A DNA stretch of 64,000 bases from an uncultured Modestobacter sp. (lineage in GTDB: Bacteria; Actinomycetota; Actinomycetes; Mycobacteriales; Geodermatophilaceae), in contig NZ_CANKUD010000002.1 in assembly GCF_947486615.1 (NCBI RefSeq), positions 434,001 through 498,000 on the forward strand, given 5' to 3'. This document shows positions 1 to 9,715 of this stretch, piece after piece. The notes beneath the pieces are model-generated. The model did no database searches, was not told the origin of the DNA, and worked only from the letters and a program-made list of their open reading frames with translations. Position numbers and translations under genes: made by a program. Positions within the stretch are counted from its first letter, which is position 1. The number at the start of each line of letters is the position of its first letter.

Positions 1-1666
1 CCCGGCTCAGGGCCCGGCTGTAGACCAGCGCGTACCCGAGCCGCTGCGCGTGCTCCTGCACCGCGACGTGGCCGCCGGCGACCGCGGGGGCCGCCGCGCC
101 CGCCGCGCCGCCGGCGAGCGCCGCGGCCAGGGCGGTCGTGACCACCTCGTCCCGCGCCGCGTCGGTGAGCAGGTGCGCGAGGCCACGCAGGGCCGCGTCG
201 CCCTCGGGCGACAGCGCACCCGACACCCCGCTCGACGCCGCCGCCAACAGAGGGACGACGACGTCCGGCTGTCCGGCCACGAGAGCGGCCAGCGGCACAC
301 CCACCACCTGCAGGACCTCGGGGTCGACGAGCACCCTGGCCGTGGACCCCGGTGCCAGCCCCTCCCCCAGTGCGACGAGCCCGGCCTCCGCCACCTGGCC
401 GGCCGTGGGCGCCCCGGCCGCCAGGCCCACCGCCGCTGCCAGGTCGGCGCCGCCGTCCGGCCAGGAGCGGGAGGTCAGGGTCGACCACGAGCGGGCGGAG
501 CCCAGCAGCCGCGCGGCCGCCGACGGGTCTCCGCCATCGACCACCACCCGCAGCACGCTGACCAACGGGTCGGGCAGCGTGGCCGTCGTCCGGGCCGTGG
601 CACCGGCACCCATCGCCGCCTCCCGGTCGAGCAGCTGGCGACCCCAGCCGACCGCGAGCCCAGCGGCCGCGGTGGCTCCGTGGCCGGCCGCCACACGCCC
701 GAGGACCAGTCCCATGGCGATCCCGGCCAGGTCGACCGTGCCGTCCGGGTCGTCGCGGTCCAGCCGCACCGCAGCCAGCACGTCCACGCCCCGCCCACCG
801 GACGCCGTCGCGGTGGCGACGACCGTGGCGAGCAGCGCGGTCAGCGCGTCGTCCTCGGCACCGGCCGCCCGGCTGCCCAGCACGGTCAGCAGCCAGCCGA
901 CCCCGTCGGCGCCGAGGCGGTCCAGCAGCTCGTCCACGAAGGCGGGCACCTCCGCGTAGGCCGCCCACCTCCCGGCTGCGGCCTCCAGCTCGGCGGCGGT
1001 GAGCCGGCCGGACAGCTCCTCCGCCGCCTGCCCACCCAGGTCGGCGAGCGCAGCCTCGCCCCAACCCGGCAGCCGGGCGGCCAGCCGGGCCGTCAGCCGG
1101 GCGACGCCACCGGGGCGCACGTCGCCCCCCAGCGGGCCGAGCGCGGCGGCCAGCAGCCGTGCCGTGTCCTCCGCGTCGTCCTCCAGCGCTGCGAGCAGCG
1201 CCCGGTGCTCGCAGGCCCGCGCGTCGTCGGCGGCGGCCACCGTGCCGGCCAGCGCCCTGGCCGCGGCCTCACCCGGCCCCGGGTCGCCGTTCTCCAGCGC
1301 CGGGCCGACCAGCAGCGCGATCCTCGCCCCGGCGTCGGCGAAGTCGGCCCGCTGCTCCTCGCGCAGCGTCGCCACCCGCGCCAGCACGCGCTGCCAGACC
1401 TCCTGGTGCTCACCCAGCCGCGTCCACGCGGAGACCAGCGCGACGTGCAGCTCACCGGCGACGGCGGTCGCGGCGGCCACCTCCACAGCAGCCGCCGCCG
1501 CGTCGGCGCCCTGCCAGCCCGGGACCACCCCCGCCGGCCCGAGCAGGTGCACGGTCATCCCGGCCGCGTGACCGGCCGTGGTCACCTGCGCCACCAGCTC
1601 GTCCAGGGCAGCGGGGGAGCCGGGCGGGTCGGGCAGCGGGGCCGGCGCCGACAGCAACCCGTTCAC
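1..1666 (-). CDS. Large Ala-rich hypothetical protein, downstream of a small EspC/WXG-like gene (partial, 3' end outside window)
   Basis: An open minus-strand frame starts with GTG at 1666 and runs off the left edge, giving about 555 codons without a stop. I do not recognise a family. The product is very rich in Ala, Gly, Val and Leu, looks mostly alpha-helical, and has no clear signal peptide or membrane segment. The start overlaps the stop of the upstream 93-residue gene (GTGA, 1666-1663), so the two are translationally coupled. Coupling of a small helical protein to a long Ala-rich one recalls type VII secretion substrate pairs, but no WXG motif or C-terminal toxin domain can be seen in the visible part. 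The frame is supported by codon bias (G/C in third position) and by the coupling; the competing frames on the plus strand lack this. Function unknown. Confidence 0.6.
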   Translation of the reverse strand, partial: MNGLLSAPAPLPDPPGSPAALDELVAQVTTAGHAAGMTVHLLGPAGVVPGWQGADAAAAAVEVAAATAVAGELHVALVSAWTRLGEHQEVWQRVLARVATLREEQRADFADAGARIALLVGPALENGDPGPGEAAARALAGTVAAADDARACEHRALLAALEDDAEDTARLLAAALGPLGGDVRPGGVARLTARLAARLPGWGEAALADLGGQAAEELSGRLTAAELEAAAGRWAAYAEVPAFVDELLDRLGADGVGWLLTVLGSRAAGAEDDALTALLATVVATATASGGRGVDVLAAVRLDRDDPDGTVDLAGIAMGLVLGRVAAGHGATAAAGLAVGWGRQLLDREAAMGAGATARTTATLPDPLVSVLRVVVDGGDPSAAARLLGSARSWSTLTSRSWPDGGADLAAAVGLAAGAPTAGQVAEAGLVALGEGLAPGSTARVLVDPEVLQVVGVPLAALVAGQPDVVVPLLAAASSGVSGALSPEGDAALRGLAHLLTDAARDEVVTTALAAALAGGAAGAAAPAVAGGHVAVQEHAQRLGYALVYSRALSR

Positions 1667-1944
1667 TGCGGCACCCCCCGGCCCGCCACCGGCAGGACCG
1701 AACCGTCCAGCTGCTGCCAGGAGTCAGCCGCTGCCGCGACCACCTCGCCGAGCCAGGACAGCTCACCGGCCAGGCAGCGCCCCGTGGCCCGGACGCCCTC
1801 GCCGAAGCCGACCGCGGCCGCGCCCAGCGGCCCGCCCACCGCAGCACCGGGCACCGCCGTCGCCGTCTGCCGCGCGCGCTCCGCGGCCGCCGCCAGGACC
1901 TCGGCCAGTGCGTACAGCTGGGCGGGGGTCACCTCGATCGACAT
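1663..1944 (-). CDS. Small helical protein, EspC/WXG100-like type VII secretion substrate candidate
   Basis: A 93-residue protein starting MSIEVTPAQL at ATG 1944. It is predicted to be almost entirely helical, with two Ala-rich helices separated by a Gly/Pro-containing turn near residues 30-45 and a C-terminal helix with SWLGEVV and ADSWQQLDG. Size and layout resemble the EspC (DUF2580) and WXG100 families of ESX-secreted proteins. The match is by overall character only: no strict W-x-G turn is present. The gene overlaps the next one by 4 bp, so they probably act together. The sequence CAGACT lies 6 nt before the ATG, a position seen for the -10 boxes of several other genes in this window, and there is no Shine-Dalgarno sequence, so the mRNA may be leaderless. 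No esx secretion machinery is in the window. Confidence 0.55.
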   Translation of the reverse strand: MSIEVTPAQLYALAEVLAAAAERARQTATAVPGAAVGGPLGAAAVGFGEGVRATGRCLAGELSWLGEVVAAAADSWQQLDGSVLPVAGRGVPQ

Positions 1945-2093
1945 GTCCGCAGTCTGGAGCCCGGGCGGGGCCGCCGGCGCGTCGTCCACAGGCCGCCCGG
2001 CCGTGCAGCGCCCGGCCAGGACGGTCGTCCACATCGTCCACAGCCGCCGTCCACAGTCGGTGGACGACGCGGACGGCGCCGCACGCCGGCCTC

Positions 2094-2099
2094 TAGGCT
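2094..2099 (+). promoter_or_regulatory. -10 box TAGGCT of the TadE/TadG-like gene (leaderless)
   Basis: TAGGCT ends 6 nt before the GTG start at 2106 and no Shine-Dalgarno sequence lies between them. Transcription would start at or next to the start codon. Inferred from spacing only. Confidence 0.45.
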
Positions 2100-2105
2100 G
2101 CGCGC

Positions 2106-2546
2106 GTGCGACGCGGCCGACCCGGCACCCCGGACCCCGAGGCGGGCTCCACGCTGCCGTTCGTCCTGGTCTGCTGGCTGGTGGCGGCGCTGATGGCCTT
2201 CGGGGCGATCGCCGCCTCGGACGCCTTCCTGGAGCAGCAGGAGGTGCAGTCGATCTGCGACGGGGCCGCACTGGCCGCGGCCAACCAGGCCGACGAGGCC
2301 GTCGTCTACGCCCAGGGGGTAGGCGCGGAGCTGCCGCTCACCCGGGCGGCCGCGGAGGCCGCGGTGGCCGACCAGCTGGCCGACGCCGGGGTCGCCCTGG
2401 ACAGCTGGTCGGCCGAGACGACCGGCGCCGAGGTGACGGTGCGCTGCACCCGGTCGGTGCCGATCGCCTTCGGCTGGCTCTTCCTCGGCGGGGAGCCGCT
2501 GGAGCGCACCGCGGTGGCCAGCGCCCGCGCGCCGACCATCCCCTGA
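2106..2546 (+). CDS. TadE/TadG-like pilus-assembly or helicase/secretion-neighbourhood protein
   Basis: A 146-residue protein with a short basic N-terminus (MRRGRPGTPDPEAGS) followed by one hydrophobic segment at about residues 17-40, then a soluble part with the sequence CDGAALAAANQAD. A single N-terminal helix preceded by a Gly, plus the D-x-A-A-L-A-A-A motif after it, is typical of the TadG-like Flp pilus pseudopilin-type proteins (the DxAALAGA region). It would be anchored in the membrane and exposed outside. Two cysteines could form a disulfide. Actinobacterial TadE/TadG genes usually sit in a tad cluster with a TadA ATPase and TadB/C membrane proteins; none are visible here, so this is either the end of a cluster or an orphan. 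The GTG start lies 6 nt behind a TAGGCT box. The 13-bp terminator downstream closes the unit. Confidence 0.65.
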   Translation: MRRGRPGTPDPEAGSTLPFVLVCWLVAALMAFGAIAASDAFLEQQEVQSICDGAALAAANQADEAVVYAQGVGAELPLTRAAAEAAVADQLADAGVALDSWSAETTGAEVTVRCTRSVPIAFGWLFLGGEPLERTAVASARAPTIP

Positions 2547-2571
2547 GATCGCGCGGGGCCCGGGAACGAGA

Positions 2572-2601
2572 GCGGCCCCCGACCGTGTGGTCGGGGGCCG
2601 C
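2572..2601. terminator. Bidirectional hairpin terminator between tadG-like gene and tRNA-Tyr
   Basis: A perfect 13-bp inverted repeat (left arm 2572-2584 GCGGCCCCCGACC, loop GTGT, right arm 2589-2601). It lies downstream of the plus-strand tadG-like gene and downstream of the minus-strand tRNA, so it can end both transcripts. No U-tract is present, as is usual in high-GC actinobacteria. Confidence 0.8.
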
Positions 2602-2612
2602 CGTACCAGGCG

Positions 2613-2694
2613 TGGCGGGTGAAGGATTCGAACCTTCGTAGGCTAAGCCGACGGATTTACAGTCCGCTCCCATTGGCCACTCGGGCAACCCGCC
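2613..2694 (-). tRNA. tRNA-Tyr (anticodon GTA)
   Basis: Read on the minus strand the sequence begins GGCGGGTTGCCCGAGTGGCC and ends TTCGAATCCTTCACCCGCCA. The acceptor arm GGCGGGT pairs with ACCCGCC, leaving discriminator A. The anticodon loop CTGTAAA carries GTA, which reads Tyr codons. The T-arm has the GGTTCGAATCC signature. The 82-nt length reflects a long variable arm, as expected for a bacterial tRNA-Tyr (class II). CCA is not encoded. Confidence 0.95.
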
Positions 2695-2782
2695 GTGGTG
2701 GTACCGGGAGAGCTTACAAGACGGGGGACGACGTCCACGCCGGGTCCCGGCAGCGCGTCGTCCCCGCTAGGGAGGAACCGAC

Positions 2783-3274
2783 ATGGCCGATGCGTCCTTC
2801 GACGTGGTGAGCAAGGTCGACCGGCAGGAGGTCGACAACGCCCTGAACCAGGCGGGCAAGGAGCTGTCGCAGCGGTTCGACTTCCGTGGCGTCAACGCCA
2901 CGATCGCCTGGGCCGGCGAGGAGGGGGTCGCCCTGCAGGCCGACACCGAGGAGCGGGTCGCCGCGGCACTCGAGGTCTTCAAGGAGAAGCTGGTCAAGCG
3001 CGGCATCTCGATGAAGGCGCTGGACGCCGGCGAGCCGCAGTCCTCTGGCAAGGTCTACAAGATCTCCGCCACGATCAAGCAGGGCATCGCCTCGGACAAG
3101 GCCAAGGAGATCGCCAAGGCCATCCGCGACGAAGGCCCCAAGGGCGTGCAGGCGCAGATCCAGGGCGACCAGCTGCGGGTGAGCGGCAAGAAGCGCGACG
3201 ACCTGCAGGCGGTCCAGCAGCTGCTGAAGAGCAAGGACTTCGAGATCGCCCTGCAGTTCGACAACTACCGCTGA
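2783..3274 (+). CDS. yajQ: YajQ family nucleotide-binding protein
   Basis: A 163-residue protein, the full length of the YajQ/DUF520 family, starting [20 protein letters not shown]. Family landmarks are [10 protein letters not shown] at the N-terminus, the SQRFDFRG segment near residue 30, [13 protein letters not shown] near residues 90-102, [12 protein letters not shown]-type sequence near residue 132, and the C-terminal LQFDNYR. Members have two RNA-recognition-like folds; in some proteobacteria YajQ binds cyclic di-GMP, in others it is linked to nucleic-acid binding. Whether the actinobacterial protein binds c-di-GMP cannot be read from the sequence, though a GGDEF/EAL protein is encoded 30 kb away. 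The Shine-Dalgarno GGGAGGA sits just before the ATG. The gene is monocistronic and ends at a 12-bp hairpin. It is a soluble cytoplasmic protein. Confidence 0.93.
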   Translation: MADASFDVVSKVDRQEVDNALNQAGKELSQRFDFRGVNATIAWAGEEGVALQADTEERVAAALEVFKEKLVKRGISMKALDAGEPQSSGKVYKISATIKQGIASDKAKEIAKAIRDEGPKGVQAQIQGDQLRVSGKKRDDLQAVQQLLKSKDFEIALQFDNYR

Positions 3275-3280
3275 CCTGCC

Positions 3281-3309
3281 CGGCGGGCGGCCACCGAGGC
3301 CGCCCGCCG
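3281..3309. terminator. Hairpin terminator between yajQ and the SGNH hydrolase gene
   Basis: A perfect 12-bp stem (3281-3292 CGGCGGGCGGCC and 3298-3309) with a 5-nt loop, between convergent genes. It can serve both strands. Confidence 0.75.
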
Positions 3310-3330
3310 CGGCGGGCTCCCCGACCCGAC

Positions 3331-4113
3331 TCAGCGGCCTGGCGCGTCCACGGGGACGCCCGGGCCCGCGGCGACCGGCGTCCAGTCCTGGTGCTTGCCG
3401 GTCCGGCCGTCACCGGCGGAGCGGCGGACCACCGTGCGCAGCGCCCAGGGCAGCAGGTGCTCGCGGCACCAGCGGGCCTCGGCGCCGAGTCGCCGTGGCC
3501 CGTCCGGGCCGGGGTCGACGGCGTGGCCGGCCACCGGGTGGCCCAGCGCGTCCAGCACCAGGCCGGCGACCCGGCGGTGCCCGGCGGGCCCCAGGTGCAG
3601 GCGGTCCGCCGCCCAGTAGCCGGGACGGCGGAGCTCCTCGTCCCCGAACACGTCGACGAACGTCAGCCCGTGCCGGGTCGCCAGCGCCGCGACCGCCGCG
3701 GTCAGCGCCACGCCCCGGCGGTGCATCGTGCGGCCGAAGGGCAGCCGGGCCGTCGGGTCGGCCCCGCTGACCAGCACCAGCCGCACCCCCGCCCGCTCGC
3801 ACCGCAGCACCGCCTGCTCGGTCAGCTCGACCAGCCGGGCCAGGTCCCAGTCCGGCCGCATCGCATCGTTGCCGCCGCCGTTGAGGGTCACCAGGGTCGG
3901 AGCCGGCGCCATCGCCAGCGCGGCCTCGAGCTGGTCGGTGACGACCGGGCCGAGCAGGCGGCCGCGCACCGCGGTGTTCGCGTAGTGCACCGGCCCGCCC
4001 ACCGCGGCGGCCAGGCCGGCGGCCACCAGGTCGGCCCACCCACGCACCGAGCCGTCGGGGAGCTCGTCGCCCATGCCCTCGCTGAAGCTGTCCCCGATCG
4101 CCGCGTACCGCAC
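3331..4113 (-). CDS. SGNH/GDSL-type hydrolase (esterase or lipase)
   Basis: A 260-residue protein starting at GTG 4113 with VRYAAIGDSFSEGMGDE. Block I of the SGNH family is the GDSFSEG motif at residues 6-12, which carries the nucleophilic serine. Block III is NGGGND near residue 80. Block V, the catalytic Asp and His, is DRLHLGPAGHRR near residue 180. No signal peptide is seen, so the enzyme is probably cytoplasmic. Such enzymes hydrolyse ester bonds in lipids or small acyl compounds; the substrate cannot be told. The TACGCT hexamer ends 6 nt before the GTG with no Shine-Dalgarno sequence, which suggests a leaderless mRNA. The gene converges on yajQ and starts 26 nt downstream of the htpX stop, so it could also be read through from htpX. 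Confidence 0.88.
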   Translation of the reverse strand: MRYAAIGDSFSEGMGDELPDGSVRGWADLVAAGLAAAVGGPVHYANTAVRGRLLGPVVTDQLEAALAMAPAPTLVTLNGGGNDAMRPDWDLARLVELTEQAVLRCERAGVRLVLVSGADPTARLPFGRTMHRRGVALTAAVAALATRHGLTFVDVFGDEELRRPGYWAADRLHLGPAGHRRVAGLVLDALGHPVAGHAVDPGPDGPRRLGAEARWCREHLLPWALRTVVRRSAGDGRTGKHQDWTPVAAGPGVPVDAPGR

Positions 4114-4119
4114 GGACCG

Positions 4120-4125
4120 AGCGTA
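4120..4125 (-). promoter_or_regulatory. -10 box TACGCT of the SGNH hydrolase gene (leaderless)
   Basis: On the minus strand TACGCT is followed by 6 nt and then the GTG start at 4113. The position fits a leaderless transcript. Confidence 0.45.
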
Positions 4126-4139
4126 GGGAGCCCCGTGGC

Positions 4140-5009
4140 TCAGGACTGCCCGAGCTCCCGGGCCAGCTGCTGCAGCCGGGCGATGCGCTCGGCCATCGGC
4201 GGGTGGGTGGCGAACATCGACGCCATCCCCTGCCCGCGGAACGGGTTGGCGATCATCAGGTGGCTCTGGGTGACCAGCCGGTCGTCCTGGGGCAGCGGGC
4301 GGGCAGCGACCCCGCGCTCGAGCTTGGACAGCGCGCTGGCCAGCGCCAGCGGGTCGCCGGACAGCTGCGCCCCGGAGGCGTCCGCCTGGTACTCGCGGCT
4401 GCGGCTGACCGCCATCTGCACCAGACCAGCGGCCACCGGTCCGAGGAAGACCAGCAGCAGTCCGCCGACGCCACCTCCCCCCCGGTCCTCGGACCGGCCG
4501 CCGAACAGCGAGGCGAACATCGCCATGTGCGCCAGGTAGGTGATCACCGCGGCCATCGCGCCGGCCACCGAGCTGATCAGGATGTCGCGGTTGTAGACGT
4601 GCGAGAGCTCGTGGGCCAGCACACCGCGCAGCTCGCGGCGGTCCAGCAGTTCGAGGATGCCCTGGGTGCAGCAGACCGCGGCGTTGCGCGGGTTGCGGCC
4701 GGTGGCGAAGGCGTTGGGCTGGTCGGTCGGGCTGACGTAGAGCCGGGGCATCGGCTGGCGCGCCTCGGTGGCCAGTTCCCGCACGATCGCGTACAGCTGC
4801 GGCGCCTGGGTCTCGGTGACCGGGAAGGCGCGCATCGACCGCAGCGCCAGCTTGTCGGAGTTGAAGTACGCGTAGCCGTTGACCCCGAGGGCGACCACCA
4901 GGGCGATCAGCAGGCCGCCCCGGCCGAAGAGGCTGCCGACGAAGAGGATCCCGCCGGCCATCAGCCCGAGGAGCACCGCCGTCTTCAGACCGTTGTTCCA
5001 CCGTTGCAC
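4140..5009 (-). CDS. htpX: HtpX-type membrane zinc metalloprotease
   Basis: A 289-residue protein, the usual HtpX length. Two membrane helices occupy about residues 8-27 and 30-49. The M48 zinc motif HELSH lies near residue 134 ([16 protein letters not shown]), and a downstream Glu in [11 protein letters not shown] near residue 222 supplies the third zinc ligand. Another hydrophobic stretch follows the active site near residue 145. HtpX degrades misfolded or damaged membrane proteins in the cytoplasmic membrane, with the active site facing the cytoplasm. In this window it is close to genes for many membrane proteins, as it is in Mycobacterium and Streptomyces, but no direct link is proven. 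The start is GTG at 5009; no strong Shine-Dalgarno sequence is visible. The gene is divergent from korA. Confidence 0.95.
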   Translation of the reverse strand: MQRWNNGLKTAVLLGLMAGGILFVGSLFGRGGLLIALVVALGVNGYAYFNSDKLALRSMRAFPVTETQAPQLYAIVRELATEARQPMPRLYVSPTDQPNAFATGRNPRNAAVCCTQGILELLDRRELRGVLAHELSHVYNRDILISSVAGAMAAVITYLAHMAMFASLFGGRSEDRGGGGVGGLLLVFLGPVAAGLVQMAVSRSREYQADASGAQLSGDPLALASALSKLERGVAARPLPQDDRLVTQSHLMIANPFRGQGMASMFATHPPMAERIARLQQLARELGQS

Positions 5010-5080
5010 GAGCCGTAGAACGCGGTCGCCCCGGCAGCCGTTCCCCTCCCGGCTGTGGACCGGCCGTGAGTCCGCTGCTC

Positions 5081-5108
5081 AGGGAAGGCAACCCTGTGTG
5101 CCTTCCCT
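5081..5108. promoter_or_regulatory. Inverted repeat in the htpX-korA divergent region, possible iron-box-like operator
   Basis: A perfect 10-bp inverted repeat, AGGGAAGGCA (5081-5090) and TGCCTTCCCT (5099-5108), spaced by 8 nt. The segment TCAGGGAAGGCAACCCTGT matches the DtxR/IdeR iron-box consensus at 12 of 19 positions by eye. KorAB is an iron-sulfur enzyme, so iron control would make sense, but this is inference. Confidence 0.35.
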
Positions 5109-5180
5109 CACGTTGTCCGCACGGCAAGTCGGTGCAGCCCACCCGCACGTAACCTGGCGGGTCGGAGGTACCTCACACAC

Positions 5181-7204
<2,024 letters not shown>

Positions 7205-7208
<4 letters not shown>

Positions 7209-8329
7209 CCGCCATCGAGTCCACCAACGCCCACGTGCACGACCTCGGCATGCCGGGCGGCCCGGACGTCACCACGATCGCCGGCGCCATCGACGCCTCG
7301 GTCGCGGCGAACGGGCCGAAGCAGACCGCGCTCAAGGCCAAGGACCTCAAGACCGACCAGGAGGTGCGCTGGTGCCCGGGCTGCGGTGACTACGTCATCC
7401 TCAACGCGGTCCAGAGCTTCCTGCCCAGCCTCGGCATCGCCCGCGAGGACATGGTCATCATCTCCGGCATCGGGTGCTCCTCGCGCTTCCCGTACTACAT
7501 GAACACCTACGGGATGCACTCGATCCACGGGCGCGCCCCGGCCATCGCCACCGGCCTGGCGGCCTCCCGCCCGGACCTGTCGGTGTGGGTCGTCACCGGC
7601 GACGGCGACGCGCTGTCCATCGGCGGCAACCACCTGATCCACACGCTGCGCCGCAACGTGAACCTGACGATCCTGCTGTTCAACAACCGGATCTACGGGC
7701 TCACCAAGGGGCAGTACTCCCCCACCTCCGAGGTCGGCAAGGTCACCAAGTCCACCCCGATGGGCTCCCTGGACCACCCGTTCAACCCGGTGTCCCTGGC
7801 GCTGGGCGCCGACGCCACCTTCGTCGGGCGGGCGATGGACTCCGACCGCAAGGGGCTCACCGACGTGCTCCGGCAGGCCGCCGAGCACCAGGGCACCTCG
7901 CTGGTGGAGATCTACCAGAACTGCAACATCTTCAACGACGGCGCGTTCGAGCTGCTCAAGGACCCGAACACCGGCCCGATGTGGACCATCCCGCTGGTGC
8001 ACGGCGAGCCGCTGGTCTTCGGTCCGGGCGGTGCCTCCTGCGTCGTCCGGGACGACTTCGGCGGGCTGCGGATCGCCGAGACCAACCAGGTCGACGCGGC
8101 GCAGATCGTGGTGCACGACGCGCACCGCGAGGACCCGTCGTACGCGTTCGCGCTGTCCCGGCTTTCCAGCCAGGACCTGCGGTACACCCCGATGGGCGTC
8201 TTCCGGAAGGTCGCCAAGCCCAGCTACGACCGGATGATGACCGACCAGCTCGAGGACGCCGCCGCGCAGCAGCCGGCCGACCTCGACGCCCTGCTGGCCG
8301 GTGGCGACAGCTGGACCGTCAGCGCCTGA
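7205..8329 (+). CDS. korB: 2-oxoacid:ferredoxin oxidoreductase subunit beta
   Basis: A 374-residue thiamine-diphosphate subunit. Near residue 57 the sequence WCPGCGDYVILN gives two cysteines of the [4Fe-4S] site; GIGCSSRFPYYM near residue 90 and YQNCNIFNDG near residue 238 add the others. The ThDP motif starts with GDGDALSIGGNH near residue 135 and ends with the LLFNNRIYGLTKGQ segment. Partner residues GRAPAIATGLA are also conserved. The protein works as an alpha2beta2 complex with KorA in the cytoplasm. Start GTG 7205 lies inside the korA stop (GTGA), so translation is coupled. A non-family N-terminal 45 residues precedes the core. A strong terminator follows 13 nt after the stop, so korAB is a two-gene operon. 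Confidence 0.95.
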
Positions 8330-8342
8330 CCCGAGCACTGCA

Positions 8343-8383
8343 CGACAGTGGCCCAGAACCCCTCGGGTTCTGGGCCACTGTCG
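8343..8383. terminator. Strong hairpin terminator after korB
   Basis: A perfect 19-bp stem (8343-8361 and 8365-8383) with a CTC loop. It lies between korB and the convergent sugar dehydrogenase gene, and would end transcription from both sides. Confidence 0.9.
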
Positions 8384-8486
8384 TCCAGCGCCCCCGCAGC
8401 AGCCCGGTCAGCACCGGCAGCGCGGCGACGGACCCGGCGTGGGGAGGGGCGGCGAGATCGAACACCAGCCGGTGCGGGCCGGTCGC

Positions 8487-9677
8487 TCAGCTGGCCGGGG
8501 TGACCCGGAGGAGCTGGTCGGAGTCGTCGCCGTTGTCGGTGGTGACGTACAGGGCGCCGTCACCGCCCTGCTCCACGGTGCGGATCCGGCCGTAGCTGCC
8601 GTCCAGCTCCGGCAACCGGAACTGCTCGACGAGGGCGCCGGAGTCGTCCAGCCGGAGCGCCAGCACGTGCTCGCCGCGCAGCGCGCCGAGCAGGAGCAGG
8701 CCGTCGTAGTCGCCCCACTGGTCGCCGTCGAGGAAGGTGCCGTCGCTGGGTGCGATGGGCGGCGCACCGGAGCTCCAGACCGCCTCGACCACGTCGTCCC
8801 CGAGCTCCGGGTCGGTCATCGGGACGCTCTCGTCGTACTCCCCCGAGCCCACCGGGTTCCAGCCGTAGTTGCCGCCGGGCTGCAGCAGGTTGACCTCGTC
8901 GTCGGTGTCGGGCCCGTGCTCGACCGAGTAGACCTGCTCGGTGCCCGGCCGCACGGCCAGGCCCTGCACGTTGCGGTGCCCGTAGGTGAAGATCAGGTCC
9001 TCGGCAGCGTCCGTGCCGACGAACGGGTTGTCCGGCAGCGCTTCCCCGGTCGCCGGGTCGACCCGCAGCACCTTCCCGGCCAGCGAACCGAGGTCCTGCG
9101 GGTTGGTGCCGACCGCGTTGTCCCCCGTGCCGACGAAGAGGGCACCGTCGGGGCCGACCGCCAGACGGCAGCCACCGTGCCGCCCGCTGCCCTCGTTGAC
9201 CGGAATGCCGGCGACCAGCGGATCCTCGACCCGGGACGCGCCGGTCCAGTCGTCGGTGACGGTCCAGGCGATGACCTCGATCGAGGCGGCCGCGCCGTCC
9301 TCGACGCCCTGGCAGGTGTAGAACCGCTGGTTGTCGGCGAATGCCGGGTCGAGAGCGAGCCCCATCAGGCCGGTCTCGCCGTCCACGAACAGGTCGTCGA
9401 GGTCGGCGTCCAGCTCCCGCACCTGCCCGTCGGGCCGGACGGCGGTGAACCCGCCGGCCCGCTCGTCGAGCAGCAACGTGCCGTCCGGGGCCCGGACGAC
9501 GTCCCACGGGTGGTCCAGCCCCTCGGCGAGGACCTCGACGTCCAGGGCGGGCGCACCCGACGGCGGGCTGGTGACGGCCTCGTCGGGGCCGGCGGCCTCC
9601 CCCGGGTCGCCGGAGCCACAGGCGGCCAGCAGGAGGACGGCGGTGAGGGCGGTGGACGTCCGGGAGAGGCTGTTCAC
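8487..9677 (-). CDS. PQQ-dependent glucose/sorbosone-type sugar dehydrogenase lipoprotein
   Basis: A 396-residue secreted protein. The N-terminus MNSLSRTSTALTAVLLLAAC is a lipoprotein signal with lipobox LAAC; the cysteine would be lipidated and the protein anchored outside the membrane. The rest is a six-bladed beta-propeller of the GSDH family, with TGLMGLALDPAF near residue 110, GGCRLAVGPDGALFVGTGDN near 185, GHRNVQGLAVRP near 245, GPDTDDEVNLLQPGGNYGW near 270 and C-terminal DGALYVTTDNGD near 380. These are the calcium and PQQ contact regions of soluble aldose sugar dehydrogenases. No PQQ synthesis genes are seen here. I chose GTG 9677 because it leaves an ordinary signal peptide; ATG 9689, four codons upstream, is equally possible. 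It lies 38 nt after the polyprenyl synthase and may be cotranscribed. Confidence 0.88.
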   Translation of the reverse strand: MNSLSRTSTALTAVLLLAACGSGDPGEAAGPDEAVTSPPSGAPALDVEVLAEGLDHPWDVVRAPDGTLLLDERAGGFTAVRPDGQVRELDADLDDLFVDGETGLMGLALDPAFADNQRFYTCQGVEDGAAASIEVIAWTVTDDWTGASRVEDPLVAGIPVNEGSGRHGGCRLAVGPDGALFVGTGDNAVGTNPQDLGSLAGKVLRVDPATGEALPDNPFVGTDAAEDLIFTYGHRNVQGLAVRPGTEQVYSVEHGPDTDDEVNLLQPGGNYGWNPVGSGEYDESVPMTDPELGDDVVEAVWSSGAPPIAPSDGTFLDGDQWGDYDGLLLLGALRGEHVLALRLDDSGALVEQFRLPELDGSYGRIRTVEQGGDGALYVTTDNGDDSDQLLRVTPAS

Positions 9678-9715
9678 CCCACCCAGCATCCCCGGCACCG
9701 ACCGGTCGTGCACGA

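Noticed and set aside
50-2641. An 863-codon plus-strand frame at the left end
   Set aside because: Pro/Arg/Gln-rich shadow; it runs antisense through the minus-strand gene pair at 1-1944 and continues through the tadG-like gene in a wrong frame and into the tRNA.
2613-2694. An island integration site at tRNA-Tyr
   Set aside because: No integrase, no second copy of the tRNA 3' end and no change in base composition next to it; the neighbours yajQ and htpX are core genes.
8384-8486. A remnant gene between the korB terminator and the sugar dehydrogenase stop
   Set aside because: About 100 nt with no open frame of note and no recognisable protein motif; treated as plain intergenic sequence.
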